Positions 8,787 through 19,122 of a DNA stretch of 64,000 nt are shown in pieces. The stretch is from positions 79,101-143,100 of the forward strand of contig NZ_LOIC01000034.1 in assembly GCF_001684335.1 (NCBI RefSeq), read 5' to 3'. The notes below the pieces were generated by a model. It saw only the letters and a list, made by a program, of their open reading frames with translations. It was not told the origin of the DNA and did no database searches. This DNA is from Photorhabdus namnaonensis (GTDB lineage: Bacteria; Pseudomonadota; Gammaproteobacteria; Enterobacterales; Enterobacteriaceae). Numbering within the stretch: position 1 is the first letter of the stretch; each line of letters starts with the position of its first letter. Made by a program: the position numbers and the translations under genes.

Positions 8787-9525
8787 AGAAAATGAAAAAA
8801 ACTTGCTGGATAACGAAGTTAATTTGAATTCAACATATTTAACCAAAGAGATTCAGAGAAGATTAAAACAAGCTTCATTTATATTTAATCCTGGCCATAT
8901 AACTTTAAATACCCAGCTAAATGGTTCACAAATTAAATTATTTTCTGAGATATGCTCATTTTTGGAACAGGACGGTAATTTAGATATGCTTGCCTCTTGT
9001 ATACATGATTTATGGTGTGCAAAATATCTAATCGATAATAGAACTGCTACGCAAGATTCAATTACAAAGCTTGAAATTGAGTACAACTTGCAAGTCAATT
9101 TTTTAAAACCTTATCAAGCATTCACAGAAAAAGAGAAGAAGTTCGAAAAGAGGCTAATCAAGAGCGATTTGAGTATTATATCGGAAGTGATGAAAAATAT
9201 TTATTTATACGATGACAATATTGCATCCGACAATTTCAATTATGAGATGTTACTTTCTACAAACGATGCCATTTTTTCAGATTTAATGACAATATTAGGT
9301 CACAGTGACAGTATAATAGAAATTGCGGCAGAAAGAATTCATGCTAGTTGGTTTGATATAATGAAAGAATTTTATGCCGATGATGAAAGAGTCCAGTCCA
9401 AAGAAAAGCCAAATGTTAATAACTCAGATTTTATAAAAAACAGAGATGGAATACGCATTGATTTAGCCGCTATTTATATCGTACTTATGGAAATAAAATA
9501 TAACAGCCTTTGTATGGAGATTTAA
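8779..9525 (+). CDS. Unknown 248-residue protein with two IHxxW segments
   Basis: Soluble, helix-rich, no signal peptide. I do not recognise the family. Two segments look alike: LASCIHDLWCAKY in the first half and IAAERIHASWFDIMK in the second. Each is a helix with Ile-His-x-x-Trp, loosely reminiscent of the RyR-domain helix; this similarity is weak. The gene overlaps the nucleotidyltransferase by 8 bases and is followed one base later by the deacetylase gene, so it is embedded in the operon. It is strongly A/T-rich like its neighbours. Confidence 0.7.
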   Translation: MNKENEKNLLDNEVNLNSTYLTKEIQRRLKQASFIFNPGHITLNTQLNGSQIKLFSEICSFLEQDGNLDMLASCIHDLWCAKYLIDNRTATQDSITKLEIEYNLQVNFLKPYQAFTEKEKKFEKRLIKSDLSIISEVMKNIYLYDDNIASDNFNYEMLLSTNDAIFSDLMTILGHSDSIIEIAAERIHASWFDIMKEFYADDERVQSKEKPNVNNSDFIKNRDGIRIDLAAIYIVLMEIKYNSLCMEI

Positions 9526-9526
9526 A

Positions 9527-10306
9527 ATGATGCATTTATTTCTATCCCCCCATTTAGATGATGCGGCTTTAAGCGCTGGTGGTTTAATACATAAATTGGT
9601 TTCAGAAAATCAACAGGTGGTTGTTTTAACATTTTTTACTGAATATGACGAAAATCTTACATCCTATTACTTACGCTCTGAGAGTAATGATAATATGAAT
9701 TCATTTATAAAACTTTATTCAAAGCGAGCTAATGAGGATATTGCTTTTTGCAATAAATTATCAGCCATTCCGATACATGGTAAAATTTTAGATTGCATTT
9801 ATAGAACCGATCAATGCGGTGAACCTATGTATAATAATTCTGCCGGGATTTATAGTGGCTTGGCACATAAATCAGATTATGCATCCGATATGGCTCAAGA
9901 TCTTATCGACAAAATATTGTTAAATTATCAACCTGACTATATCTATGCCCCTTTGGGAATAGGTCGACATGTAGACCACATTATAATAAATAATCTTGTC
10001 CATAATATAAAAGGCTCCCATAAGTTAAAAATATTGCTTTATGAAGATTTTCCCTATGTTTTAGGGGAATACCCTACTATTGATCCCGACAGCTTGGAAA
10101 GTGCTTTATTACGAAATAATAAATTTGATATGCATGCTATATTGGTGGATATCGATTTAAAAGAAAAAATGCAAAACATCCTGTTTTATGATTCTCAACT
10201 AGAACCTCTGTTTGGGAATGAATCAAATCTTTTAATTTCATTGGAGAAATATTATTGCTCTATTAGTAAATCAAAAATACAAGAGCGTTTTTGGTTAGTT
10301 CAATAA
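9527..10306 (+). CDS. PIG-L family (LmbE-like) N-deacetylase
   Basis: A 259-residue zinc-dependent deacetylase-type protein. The N-terminal SPHLDDAALSAGG holds the zinc ligands H9 and D12, and GRHVDH at 147-151 supplies the third ligand and catalytic base region. The family removes acetyl groups from N-acetylglucosaminyl compounds (MshB in mycothiol, BshB in bacillithiol, PIG-L in GPI anchors) or acts on antibiotic intermediates. It sits directly before a glycosyltransferase, as in the MshA/MshB or BshA/BshB logic, which suggests that a GlcNAc-like unit is attached and then deacetylated. That pairing is inference. The ribosome site (GGAG) lies just inside the end of the preceding gene. Confidence 0.9.
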   Translation: MMHLFLSPHLDDAALSAGGLIHKLVSENQQVVVLTFFTEYDENLTSYYLRSESNDNMNSFIKLYSKRANEDIAFCNKLSAIPIHGKILDCIYRTDQCGEPMYNNSAGIYSGLAHKSDYASDMAQDLIDKILLNYQPDYIYAPLGIGRHVDHIIINNLVHNIKGSHKLKILLYEDFPYVLGEYPTIDPDSLESALLRNNKFDMHAILVDIDLKEKMQNILFYDSQLEPLFGNESNLLISLEKYYCSISKSKIQERFWLVQ

Positions 10307-10316
10307 AGGATTAATA

Positions 10317-11396
10317 ATGAAAAATATATTTATAATATACCATGATCTTTTTTTGAATGGGTATGGCGGGGTAGAAACGGTATGTTCAAATTTAATAAAT
10401 TTGATTGGCCGTGCCAATATTGAAATTAATTTCATATTTGTATCGCTAAATGAGATAAACAAAATTGAAAATCTTGCTTGGTTATCTCATGCTCAACATA
10501 TCTCTTTAATGTCAAACAGTGATAAATCTCGCCAGAATATTGCATGTGAATTATCTTTGATATTAGAAAGGTTTCATCCTGAGGTTCTAATAAGTTTAGA
10601 TACGACATCCTGTAATATTACTCGACTTTCCTGTGAAAATGTTAACTTCCCGGTAAAAACTTATTCTTGGCTGCATACTTCAATTAGGAATCCTACTCCA
10701 CAGAAAATTAAAGATTTATGCTGTGCCGACGAGCACCTTGTCATCAGTTCTGGTTTAAGAGATCAAATGTTATCCTTTGGAATAAAACCAGAGAAGCTTC
10801 ATCTTATTTTCAATCCTATCAAAATGAATCCCTTTATAATTTCTCAACCAAAACACATGGCTAGATTTTTATATGTTGGCAGAATTCTTGCCTATAAGTC
10901 GAAAAATTTAACTGAACTCTTTTTAGCTCTTTCACAATTGCATGGTCATTGGGAGTTACATATGGTAGGTTCTGGTGATGATGAGGGTTATTTAAGAGAA
11001 TTATCTTCACAACTCAATATAAATAATAATATTATTTGGCACGGTTGGAGAGATCAGCCTTGGGAGTTTGTGATGGATAACATAAAAGAAGTATCCGCTT
11101 TTATTTTAACATCAAAATATGAAGGTTTTGGTATGGTATTAGCGGAAGCAATATCTTATGGTATCTATTGTATAAGTTCAGATTGCCAGTGTGGTCCGAG
11201 CGATATTATTAATAATTTAAATGGTGAACTTTATAAATCAGGTAGTATTATTGAGTTGTCTGAAAAATTACAACTCATTATTGACGAATATAAAATCAGA
11301 GATCATCAAGCAATAAAAAATTCTATTGCCTTTCTTTACGAAAATAATTTCCTGTTAAGAATCACTAAGGCTTTACCTGTATTAGCTCAGATCTAA
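10317..11396 (+). CDS. GT4-type glycosyltransferase
   Basis: A 359-residue GT-B fold glycosyltransferase. The N-terminal GYGGVETV (15-22) is the acceptor-side glycine loop. The C-terminal half shows LYVGRIL (185-191), VGSGDDEGYL (217-225) and the donor-site SKYEGFGMVLAEA with the E-x7-E pair (E269, E277), all typical of CAZy family GT4. Overall it resembles WaaB-like galactosyl/glucosaminyl transferases more than BshA. It is the last full gene of the AT-rich operon. No lipopolysaccharide genes are nearby, so the acceptor is probably a small molecule made by the preceding enzymes. Confidence 0.88.
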   Translation: MKNIFIIYHDLFLNGYGGVETVCSNLINLIGRANIEINFIFVSLNEINKIENLAWLSHAQHISLMSNSDKSRQNIACELSLILERFHPEVLISLDTTSCNITRLSCENVNFPVKTYSWLHTSIRNPTPQKIKDLCCADEHLVISSGLRDQMLSFGIKPEKLHLIFNPIKMNPFIISQPKHMARFLYVGRILAYKSKNLTELFLALSQLHGHWELHMVGSGDDEGYLRELSSQLNINNNIIWHGWRDQPWEFVMDNIKEVSAFILTSKYEGFGMVLAEAISYGIYCISSDCQCGPSDIINNLNGELYKSGSIIELSEKLQLIIDEYKIRDHQAIKNSIAFLYENNFLLRITKALPVLAQI

Positions 11397-11665
11397 TGTA
11401 CGACAGTTATAGTTTAAAAACGCGTTGTTATCTATCTCTAGTCAAATTGGAGGATTGGCAGCAGAATATGGCATCGTTTTTCCGCAACGCTCCGCTGCTT
11501 GAAGCACTTGAGGACGTAGATAATGGATTAACTGCTATTGCCCGCAGGGTTTTGAAACAACTCTATGAAGACTGGCTGATACTGATTCAACAAACAGAGG
11601 AAATAGAAGGAACCCTTAAGTCGCATTCATGGCAAACGGCTCAGTGGCAGCAACAATGGCGTTAA
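11396..11665 (+). pseudogene. Probable IS110-family transposase fragment
   Basis: An 89-codon frame whose middle (LEDVDNGLTAIARRVLKQLY followed by EDWLILIQQTEEIEGTLKSH) resembles the linker between the DEDD domain and the transposase_20 domain of IS110-type transposases. Both catalytic parts are absent. Base composition is more balanced than the operon to the left, so a new DNA segment starts here. The join to the GT gene (overlap of one base) is likely fortuitous. It also seems to have cut off the partner of the following AbiEi gene. Confidence 0.5.
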
Positions 11666-11676
11666 AGTTCACTTGG

Positions 11677-12210
11677 CTAGACATAGTTGAGTTCCTCCAT
11701 TTGAACTAAATGCATGTTCCTCCCCACTCTTTTTTGGTCACGCAGAGCAGTCTCTTTTTTTGCGATACGCAGGGGGCCACGGCTTTCTAACGTTGCTTTC
11801 AGAATTTCGCTAGGCTCTCTGTTGGTGTGGGTGATTTCAATGACTCCCCACGGTGTTTTAAACTCTCCAGCTCTGCCAGTAGACATGATTGTCAGGCGGT
11901 CGATTGGGATTTGTGAGATGAACCCATATTGAGATAAAGCTGACTCTAGGCTGATGTAATTATATTCGCCTCGTCGGATATTTTTGACGATAGTCTCCAG
12001 GGGATAGCTTCCCATGCTGGCCCGCGTATAGACATAAACTCCTTTGGTAATGCGAAGTAACAGTCCGGCTTTGATGAGGCGATCAATAGATTTTTGCAAT
12101 GTCCGAGAAGTCTCGTCAGCAAAGATGACTTCCAAATCCTGTAAAAGGAAAATGGCTCTTCCCATTTTGCTGAACTCATCTAATTTGTTAATCGCTGTGA
12201 GTCTATCCAT
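11677..12210 (-). CDS. AbiEi-type antitoxin, orphan
   Basis: A 177-residue protein of the AbiEi/DUF6088 antitoxin type. It has an N-terminal winged helix (about 20-65, including LQKSIDRLIKAGLLLRI followed by TKGVYVY) and a C-terminal domain ending KKETALRDQKRVGRN, a common ending in the family. AbiEi represses its own promoter and its AbiEii nucleotidyltransferase partner is normally encoded directly downstream. Here, after the stop at 11677, only an overlapping ATG (11684) and about seven codons fit a partner start before the transposase fragment begins. So the toxin appears lost. Confidence 0.82.
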   Translation of the reverse strand: MDRLTAINKLDEFSKMGRAIFLLQDLEVIFADETSRTLQKSIDRLIKAGLLLRITKGVYVYTRASMGSYPLETIVKNIRRGEYNYISLESALSQYGFISQIPIDRLTIMSTGRAGEFKTPWGVIEITHTNREPSEILKATLESRGPLRIAKKETALRDQKRVGRNMHLVQMEELNYV

Positions 12211-12246
12211 TTTATTATCTCTATTCTAAAACCCCTTTAAAGGGTG

Positions 12247-12292
12247 TTTTGTGTATAGATATCTATCATAACAATTATTTGTATACACAAAA
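12247..12292 (-). promoter_or_regulatory. AbiEi operator/promoter with perfect inverted repeat
   Basis: Two 11-bp arms (TTTTGTGTATA at 12247-12257 and TATACACAAAA at 12282-12292) are exact inverted copies 24 bases apart, just upstream of the AbiEi gene. On the minus strand a -35-like TTTTGT overlaps one arm, and TATGAT 16 bases later lies between the arms. AbiEi proteins are known to bind inverted repeats at their own promoter. Confidence 0.65.
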
Positions 12293-12333
12293 ACCCCATT
12301 TCTGGGGGATGTGTGTAAAAAGGGGTTAGACCC

Positions 12334-12358
12334 AATGCGCTCCTTTTCGGAGAGCATT
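12334..12358 (-). terminator. Hairpin just downstream of malM
   Basis: Arms AATGCGCTCC (12334-12343) and GGAGAGCATT (12349-12358) pair over ten positions with one mismatch, three bases after the malM stop. The T-rich side faces rightward, so termination of the leftward malM transcript is uncertain. It may act by stabilising the 3' end. Confidence 0.4.
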
Positions 12359-12361
12359 TGT

Positions 12362-13294
12362 TTACCCTTTGTTTTTGATACTGTTGATAAATGTTTCTCG
12401 TGCCGTTGAAGATCCAAGGCGTTCCGCTTCATCCAGCAATTTGAGTGCCTTATCAATATTGCCGTTATTAATTTCCTTTTTGATTGCATCACTGAAATAT
12501 CGTTCTGTATCACTCAGGACTGGTTTGACTTTTTGCAGCGTAGACGGCGTTACGATGGCTTGTGTTGGCCCGACAATGATCGGTTCTTGTGCTGGACTTG
12601 AGAAAACTTGACCAATCGTGATGTTGCCGGCGTTTTGTTCTGATTTTACTTTCAACTTCAACGTACCTGTTGGCGTATGGCGAGCAACAGGATCGGGAAT
12701 AGCGGGAACGGCATTTCCGACGCCTTGAGCATAAGCTTTGGCGGGATCAACCATTTGGGTGGATTTCTGCAAATCGGTACCAGTGGTGTAGACCAGTATA
12801 TAAATTTGTTGTTGTCCCAGTGCTGGTGTGAGCTTTAGTGTGCCTTCCAGCCGATCAGTGGACATAACCCCCGGACGTTCATAGGAAAAATAACTGCTCG
12901 GGTAAAATGCGGCGGGGCGTAACCCTTGATCCAGTACTAAAACATTTGGTACGTAAACTTGTTTATCTTGCACTAAACTGCTCAGGGTAATATCCAGAGA
13001 GCCTCGGTTTGCCGGCAGCGCGAATGCTGCTATCGGCCCTTGAATATCTCCCTCATTAAGATGCTGAGATGCGGCATTGAGGATAATGGTCTGAGTATCG
13101 CTGGTATTAATCGGTTGCCAGCTCAGTTTTTGCAATGCTGTTATCGAGAGGGAAGGGGCGACAATATCCTGTGTCGTGGTTGCTTGAGTTGTTATAGGTG
13201 TTTGAGTCGCGGTAATGGGCGTTGTATACCCTATAAGAGGAAATGCGCTACAGAGTACAGCGCTAAGACAACATGAAAGCAGTTTAGTTTTCAT
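12362..13294 (-). CDS. malM: Maltose operon periplasmic protein MalM
   Basis: A 310-residue exported protein with an N-terminal signal sequence (MKTKLLSCCLSAVLCSAFPL...). The body shows typical MalM blocks such as PANRGSLDITLSSLV, YPSSYFSYERPGVMSTDRLEG and IYILVYTTGTDL. It is the last gene of the malK-lamB-malM operon, co-induced by MalT. Its precise role is unknown in E. coli; a periplasmic or envelope function is accepted. The interval from lamB (127 bases) contains a hairpin. Confidence 0.93.
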   Translation of the reverse strand: MKTKLLSCCLSAVLCSAFPLIGYTTPITATQTPITTQATTTQDIVAPSLSITALQKLSWQPINTSDTQTIILNAASQHLNEGDIQGPIAAFALPANRGSLDITLSSLVQDKQVYVPNVLVLDQGLRPAAFYPSSYFSYERPGVMSTDRLEGTLKLTPALGQQQIYILVYTTGTDLQKSTQMVDPAKAYAQGVGNAVPAIPDPVARHTPTGTLKLKVKSEQNAGNITIGQVFSSPAQEPIIVGPTQAIVTPSTLQKVKPVLSDTERYFSDAIKKEINNGNIDKALKLLDEAERLGSSTARETFINSIKNKG

Positions 13295-13322
13295 CTGTTA
13301 CCCTTGTTCGGTTGAAAAAAGA

Positions 13323-13360
13323 GACTGATACCCACCCCACTGTTAGGAGGTATATCAGTC
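13323..13360 (-). other. lamB-malM intergenic hairpin
   Basis: Arms GACTGATA (13323-13330) and TATCAGTC (13353-13360) are perfect inverted copies between lamB and malM. It may act as a processing or partial-termination site that sets the LamB:MalM ratio. Function inferred. Confidence 0.4.
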
Positions 13361-13421
13361 CAAAAGGCGTTAACCATTACAAATCATTTGATTGATCTGA
13401 GATCAAATCGTTGTAACCGGA

Positions 13422-14738
<1,317 letters not shown>

Positions 14739-14744
14739 TCAGGC

Positions 14745-15854
14745 TCAAACACCGGGTTCTTGATGCAGACGCTGACATGCCGTTCCGTCTTCCCGGAATA
14801 AATGGCAGCGGTGAGGGGGTAGCCCGATGGTGAAGGTAGATCCTTCTTCCACCAGCACAACATCAGGTTGGCGGTAAACCAGATTTTGATGAATGGCCGG
14901 GATTTCAATATGAACTTGGGTTTCATTGCCTAACTGCTCGACAACCTGCACTACGCCTTCCAACGTGACATCAGCGATATCACTTGGCAGGAGGTGTTCA
15001 GGACGTATTCCCAGAGAGACATTACTGCCTACTTTTACTCCCTTGCTTTCTACGGGCAGCCAGATTTGCTGCCGGTTAGGCAGAGTAATCTGCACCTGAT
15101 CAATAGCGGTAGCCGTGACTTTAACTGGCAGGAAATTCATTTTGGGTGAGCCAATAAAGCTGGCGACAAAGCGGTTAACCGGATAGTGGTATAGTTCAAG
15201 TGGTTTGCCGATCTGAGCGACATCCCCGGCATCCAGCACCACGATTCTGTCGGCTAGCGTCATCGCTTCAACCTGATCGTGAGTGACATAAATCATCGTA
15301 CATTTCAGACGCTTATGCAGACGTGAGATTTCAATGCGCATTTGGACGCGCAGCGCGGCGTCCAGGTTGGAAAGAGGTTCATCCAATAGAAAAACACTGG
15401 GTTCAGCGACCAGAGTACGGCCAATGGCAACACGTTGACGTTGCCCGCCTGATAGGGCTTTAGGGCGGCGATCAAGCAGGTGAGCGAGTTGAAGCATCTC
15501 GGCAATTTGCTTTACCCGTTGCTGAATATCACTTTTTTTAGCGCCCGCCAGTTTCATGCCGAATGACATATTGTCTGCAACGGACAGATGGGGATACAGC
15601 GCATAAGACTGAAAAACCATCCCAACGCCGCGTTTGGCGGGGGGCACATCGTTCATTCGGATGTTATTGATCAGCAAATCACCGGAAGTTACATCTTCCA
15701 GACCCGCAATCATCCTTAATATTGTCGATTTTCCACAACCGGATGGACCGACAAAAACGATAAATTCTCCTTCTTGTATCTCAAGGTTGATGCTCTTGGA
15801 AATAATAGTTTCACCATAAGCCTTCGATACATTGTGTAGTGTGACGCTCGACAT
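14745..15854 (-). CDS. malK: Maltose ABC transporter ATPase MalK
   Basis: ATPase of the MalFGK2 importer and negative effector of MalT. I choose ATG 15854 ([14 protein letters not shown]), with a GGGGGA ribosome site, giving 369 residues, close to E. coli MalK at 371. The 29 extra upstream codons have no homology to MalK. Motifs: Walker [10 protein letters not shown] near 36-44, Q-loop, signature [10 protein letters not shown] near 134, Walker B VFLLDEP with the catalytic Glu, and switch His in YVTHDQ. The C-terminal regulatory OB-type domain contains SLGIRPEHL. It is the first gene of malK-lamB-malM. Confidence 0.97.
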   Translation of the reverse strand: MSSVTLHNVSKAYGETIISKSINLEIQEGEFIVFVGPSGCGKSTILRMIAGLEDVTSGDLLINNIRMNDVPPAKRGVGMVFQSYALYPHLSVADNMSFGMKLAGAKKSDIQQRVKQIAEMLQLAHLLDRRPKALSGGQRQRVAIGRTLVAEPSVFLLDEPLSNLDAALRVQMRIEISRLHKRLKCTMIYVTHDQVEAMTLADRIVVLDAGDVAQIGKPLELYHYPVNRFVASFIGSPKMNFLPVKVTATAIDQVQITLPNRQQIWLPVESKGVKVGSNVSLGIRPEHLLPSDIADVTLEGVVQVVEQLGNETQVHIEIPAIHQNLVYRQPDVVLVEEGSTFTIGLPPHRCHLFREDGTACQRLHQEPGV

Positions 15855-16228
15855 GTGTTCCCCCGGACTTATCACCGCAATTCGCGGTGAAAAATAATAA
15901 ACCAGAGTGTGTTTAAGATAACGGGGGAGTAAATCCTCCATACCGAAGTTTTTTATGGGGGAGGAGTTAGGAGGATGAGATAAGCGTTACTGAGGTGGTG
16001 AGGTATGAGCTAATGGATAATTTGTGATACTTATCGCAAAAAAAGAAGTCCCTTTTTGTGGTCAGTAGCACGGTTCTTCTGTTTTTGGAATAGAGATCAC
16101 ACGCATCCCGGGTAGGGCGTAGAGTAGGGGAGGATGAGTCTTTCCATTGTTGATCGCACACTAGCTCAATACCCTCCGCCAATGTAACCAAACAGTTCGC
16201 TCTGAACCTTTCAAACTATGAGGACGGA
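15855..16228. promoter_or_regulatory. Divergent malK / malE control region with MalT boxes and CRP site
   Basis: This 374-base interval separates the two divergent mal operons. G-rich MalT-box-like elements occur at 15957-15966 (GGGGGAGGAG), 15969-15979 (AGGAGGATGAG) and 16127-16138 (GGGGAGGATGAG), with weaker copies near 15923. A CRP-like site, TGTGA-N6-TCGCA, is at 16023-16038. This matches the known arrangement in E. coli, where MalT and CRP act together on malKp and malEp. Sites were called by eye against GGGGA(T/G)GAGG. Confidence 0.8.
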
Positions 16229-17431
16229 ATGATGATAAAAACAACTTTAAAAGCGAGCGCTCGTACCTTAGCGCTTTCTGCCTTAGCCACGCTAGCGTTA
16301 TCTGCCTCCGCTTTTGCAAAAATTGAAGAAGGTAAGCTGGTTATCTGGATCAACGGTGATAAAGGCTACAATGGTCTGGCACAAGTTGGTGAGAAGTTTG
16401 AAAAAGATACGGGCGTCAATGTTACCGTTGAACATCCAAATAAGTTTGAAGAGAAATATGTACAAGTCGCAGCAAGCGGTGATGGGCCGGATATTATTTT
16501 CTGGGCCCATGACCGCTTTGGCGGCTACGCACAGTCTGGTTTGGTGGCAGAAATCACGCCGGATCAGAACTTCAAAGATAAGCTATTCCCGTTTACTTGG
16601 GATGCCGTGCGCTACGACGGTAAACTAGTCGGTTATCCTATCGCAGTTGAAGCCCTCTCTCTTATCTACAACAAAGATTTGGTGAAGACACCACCAAAAA
16701 CTTGGGAAGAGATCCCGGCTCTGGATAAGGAACTCAAGAGCAAAGGCAAGAGTGCCATTATGTTTAATCTGCAAGAGCCATATTTCTCTTGGTCGCTGAT
16801 TGCTGCGGCCGGGGGGTATGCGTTCAAGATGGAAAACGGCGCATATGATGTGAAGAACGTCGGAGTGAATAATGCAGGTTCCAAAGCAGGGCTGAATTTT
16901 ATTATAGATTTGGTGAAAAATAAGCATTTGAACGCAGATGCTGATTATTCCATTGCCGAAGCCGCGTTCAACAAAGGTGAAACGGCGATGACCATTAATG
17001 GTCCGTGGACGTGGACTAACATTGAAAAGAGCAAGATAAATTACGGCGTGGCGTTGTTGCCGACGTTTAAAGGCCATCCGTCTAAGCCGTTTGTCGGCGT
17101 ATTAACGGCAGGCATCAATGCTGCTAGCCCGAATAAAGAGTTAGCGAAGGAGTTCTTGGAAAATTACCTACTGACCAATGAAGGTCTGGAGATGGTGAAT
17201 CGGGATAAGCCGTTGGGGGCTGTGTCACTGAAATCCTATCAGGATATTTTAGCTAAGGACCCACGTATTGCCGCCACAATGGAAAATGCTCAAAAAGGCG
17301 AAATCATGCCGAACGTCTCACAAATGAGTAGTTTCTGGTACGCCATGCGCAGCGCTGTTGTTAATGCGGTGACTGGTCGTCAAACCGTTGATGCCGCATT
17401 AAGTGATGCGGAAGCCCGTATGACTAAGTAA
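16229..17431 (+). CDS. malE: Periplasmic maltose-binding protein MalE
   Basis: A 400-residue precursor. The signal peptide of about 30 residues ends at ASAFA; the mature protein begins [20 protein letters not shown] as in E. coli MBP. It binds maltose and maltodextrins and delivers them to MalFGK2. Other family blocks seen are [38 protein letters not shown] and the C-terminal [13 protein letters not shown] end. Either of the first two Met codons could be the start; a GAGGACGGA ribosome site precedes them. malF follows after a 122-base gap with a stable hairpin, which usually keeps MalE in excess. Confidence 0.98.
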   Translation: MMIKTTLKASARTLALSALATLALSASAFAKIEEGKLVIWINGDKGYNGLAQVGEKFEKDTGVNVTVEHPNKFEEKYVQVAASGDGPDIIFWAHDRFGGYAQSGLVAEITPDQNFKDKLFPFTWDAVRYDGKLVGYPIAVEALSLIYNKDLVKTPPKTWEEIPALDKELKSKGKSAIMFNLQEPYFSWSLIAAAGGYAFKMENGAYDVKNVGVNNAGSKAGLNFIIDLVKNKHLNADADYSIAEAAFNKGETAMTINGPWTWTNIEKSKINYGVALLPTFKGHPSKPFVGVLTAGINAASPNKELAKEFLENYLLTNEGLEMVNRDKPLGAVSLKSYQDILAKDPRIAATMENAQKGEIMPNVSQMSSFWYAMRSAVVNAVTGRQTVDAALSDAEARMTK

Positions 17432-17464
17432 CTTGTGGGCGCTCTTCTTTTGAAGGGTGCCTCT

Positions 17465-17499
17465 TTCCTGCAACCAGTATGGATGCCTGTTTGCAGGAA
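17465..17499 (+). other. malE-malF intergenic hairpin
   Basis: Perfect 9-bp arms TTCCTGCAA (17465-17473) and TTGCAGGAA (17491-17499). E. coli has REP elements at the same place that protect malE mRNA and limit malF expression. This hairpin is not REP-like in sequence but could play the same part. Confidence 0.55.
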
Positions 17500-17553
17500 G
17501 ATTGATTAAGCTATCCGTAAAGCTGTTACGTCGTAGTAAAAAGGAAGAGCATT

Positions 17554-19110
17554 ATGTCAGCGACGCTCGAAAAAACATCATGGTGGCAGCATTCTGCTCT
17601 GAAATGGTTTGCAGTAAGCCTGTGTATACTCTTTACCGGTTATCTGGTGGTACTGATGTATTCCCAGGGAGAGTATCTGTTTGCAATGCTGACGCTGGTA
17701 TTGTTGGGAACAGGGGTTTACGTTTTCGCTAACCGCAATACTTATGCCTGGCGCTATGTTTATCCGGGTATAGCCGGAATGGGATTGTTTGTACTGTTTC
17801 CGCTTATTTGCACCATTGCTATCGCCTTTACTAACTATAGCAGTACCAATCAATTGACTTTTGAACGTGCGCAATCTGTCTTGATGAGTCGTCAGTATCA
17901 GTCAGGGCAAACATTGGCTTTCAAACTCTACCCAAAATCAGAACAGTGGGTTTTAGCACTGAATGTACCGGGTCAGACTAAGCAACTGGTGTCCGAACCG
18001 TTCTCGCTGTCGGCAACGAAAGAGACGGCTCTGCATTTGTATGAGCAGGATAACATTCAGCACGGTGAAGCGGCGGCATTGCGCACTATCACCCAAAATC
18101 GACAGGCGCTGAACCAGTTGGTTGCCGTTTTACCGGATGGCAGCCGACTTAAAATGAGTTCTCTACGTCAATTCTCTGGCGTACATCTCCAATACTTGCT
18201 TGGGGAAGATGGTAAAACCCTCACCGACAATCAAACAGGCACACTTTATCGCCCCAATACCGATACCGGTTTCTATCAGTCTGTCAATGCTGAGGGACAA
18301 TGGGGAAATGAGACTTTGACACCTGGATTTACGGTTTCCATCGGCTGGAAAAATTTCCTGCGTGTGATACAGGATGAAGGTATTCAGAAGCCGTTTTTCT
18401 CTATTTTTGTTTGGACGGTTGTGTTCTCTCTGATCACTGTGGTGTTGACGGTCGCTGTTGGCATGGTTTTGGCTTGCATCGTGCAGTGGGAAGCGCTGAA
18501 AGGCCGTGGCATTTATCGTATGCTACTTATTCTGCCTTATGCCGTGCCATCATTTATTTCCATTTTGATTTTTAAGGGATTGTTTAATCAGAGTTTCGGC
18601 GAGATTAATCTGTTACTTAATGGTTTGTTTGGTCTTAAGCCCGCTTGGCTTACCGATCCTACGTTGGCCCGAACCATGCTGATTATAGTAAATACTTGGT
18701 TGGGTTATCCCTACATGATGATCCTCTGTATGGGGTTGTTGAAGGCAATACCAGATGATCTATATGAAGCATCGGCAATGGATGGCGCAGGGCCGTTTCA
18801 GAACTTTTTTAAGATCACTTTCCCATTGCTGATTAAGCCATTGACGCCGCTAATGATTGCCAGTTTTGCCTTTAACTTTAACAACTTTGTTCTGATTCAA
18901 TTGTTGACCAATGGCAGGCCAGATCGGATTGGTACCACGACGCCGGCAGGCTATACCGATTTATTAGTGAACTATACCTACCGTATTGCTTTCGATGGTG
19001 GTAGCGGTCAGGATTTTGGTTTAGCTGCGACGATTGCAACGGCGATCTTTTTGCTGGTTGGCGCACTGGCGATTATTAACCTGAAAGCCACCCGCATTAA
19101 ATTTGACTAA
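17554..19110 (+). CDS. malF: Maltose ABC permease MalF
   Basis: A 518-residue inner-membrane permease (E. coli 514). Three N-terminal membrane segments are followed by the large periplasmic P2 domain typical of enterobacterial MalF (about residues 100-275), then five more helices. The coupling-helix EAA motif is seen as EASAMDGAGPFQNFFKITFPLL near residue 405. It forms the pore with MalG and contacts MalE through P2. The ribosome site GGAAGAG lies just upstream of ATG 17554. Confidence 0.97.
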   Translation: MSATLEKTSWWQHSALKWFAVSLCILFTGYLVVLMYSQGEYLFAMLTLVLLGTGVYVFANRNTYAWRYVYPGIAGMGLFVLFPLICTIAIAFTNYSSTNQLTFERAQSVLMSRQYQSGQTLAFKLYPKSEQWVLALNVPGQTKQLVSEPFSLSATKETALHLYEQDNIQHGEAAALRTITQNRQALNQLVAVLPDGSRLKMSSLRQFSGVHLQYLLGEDGKTLTDNQTGTLYRPNTDTGFYQSVNAEGQWGNETLTPGFTVSIGWKNFLRVIQDEGIQKPFFSIFVWTVVFSLITVVLTVAVGMVLACIVQWEALKGRGIYRMLLILPYAVPSFISILIFKGLFNQSFGEINLLLNGLFGLKPAWLTDPTLARTMLIIVNTWLGYPYMMILCMGLLKAIPDDLYEASAMDGAGPFQNFFKITFPLLIKPLTPLMIASFAFNFNNFVLIQLLTNGRPDRIGTTTPAGYTDLLVNYTYRIAFDGGSGQDFGLAATIATAIFLLVGALAIINLKATRIKFD

Positions 19111-19122
19111 GGAGGGAATGCA

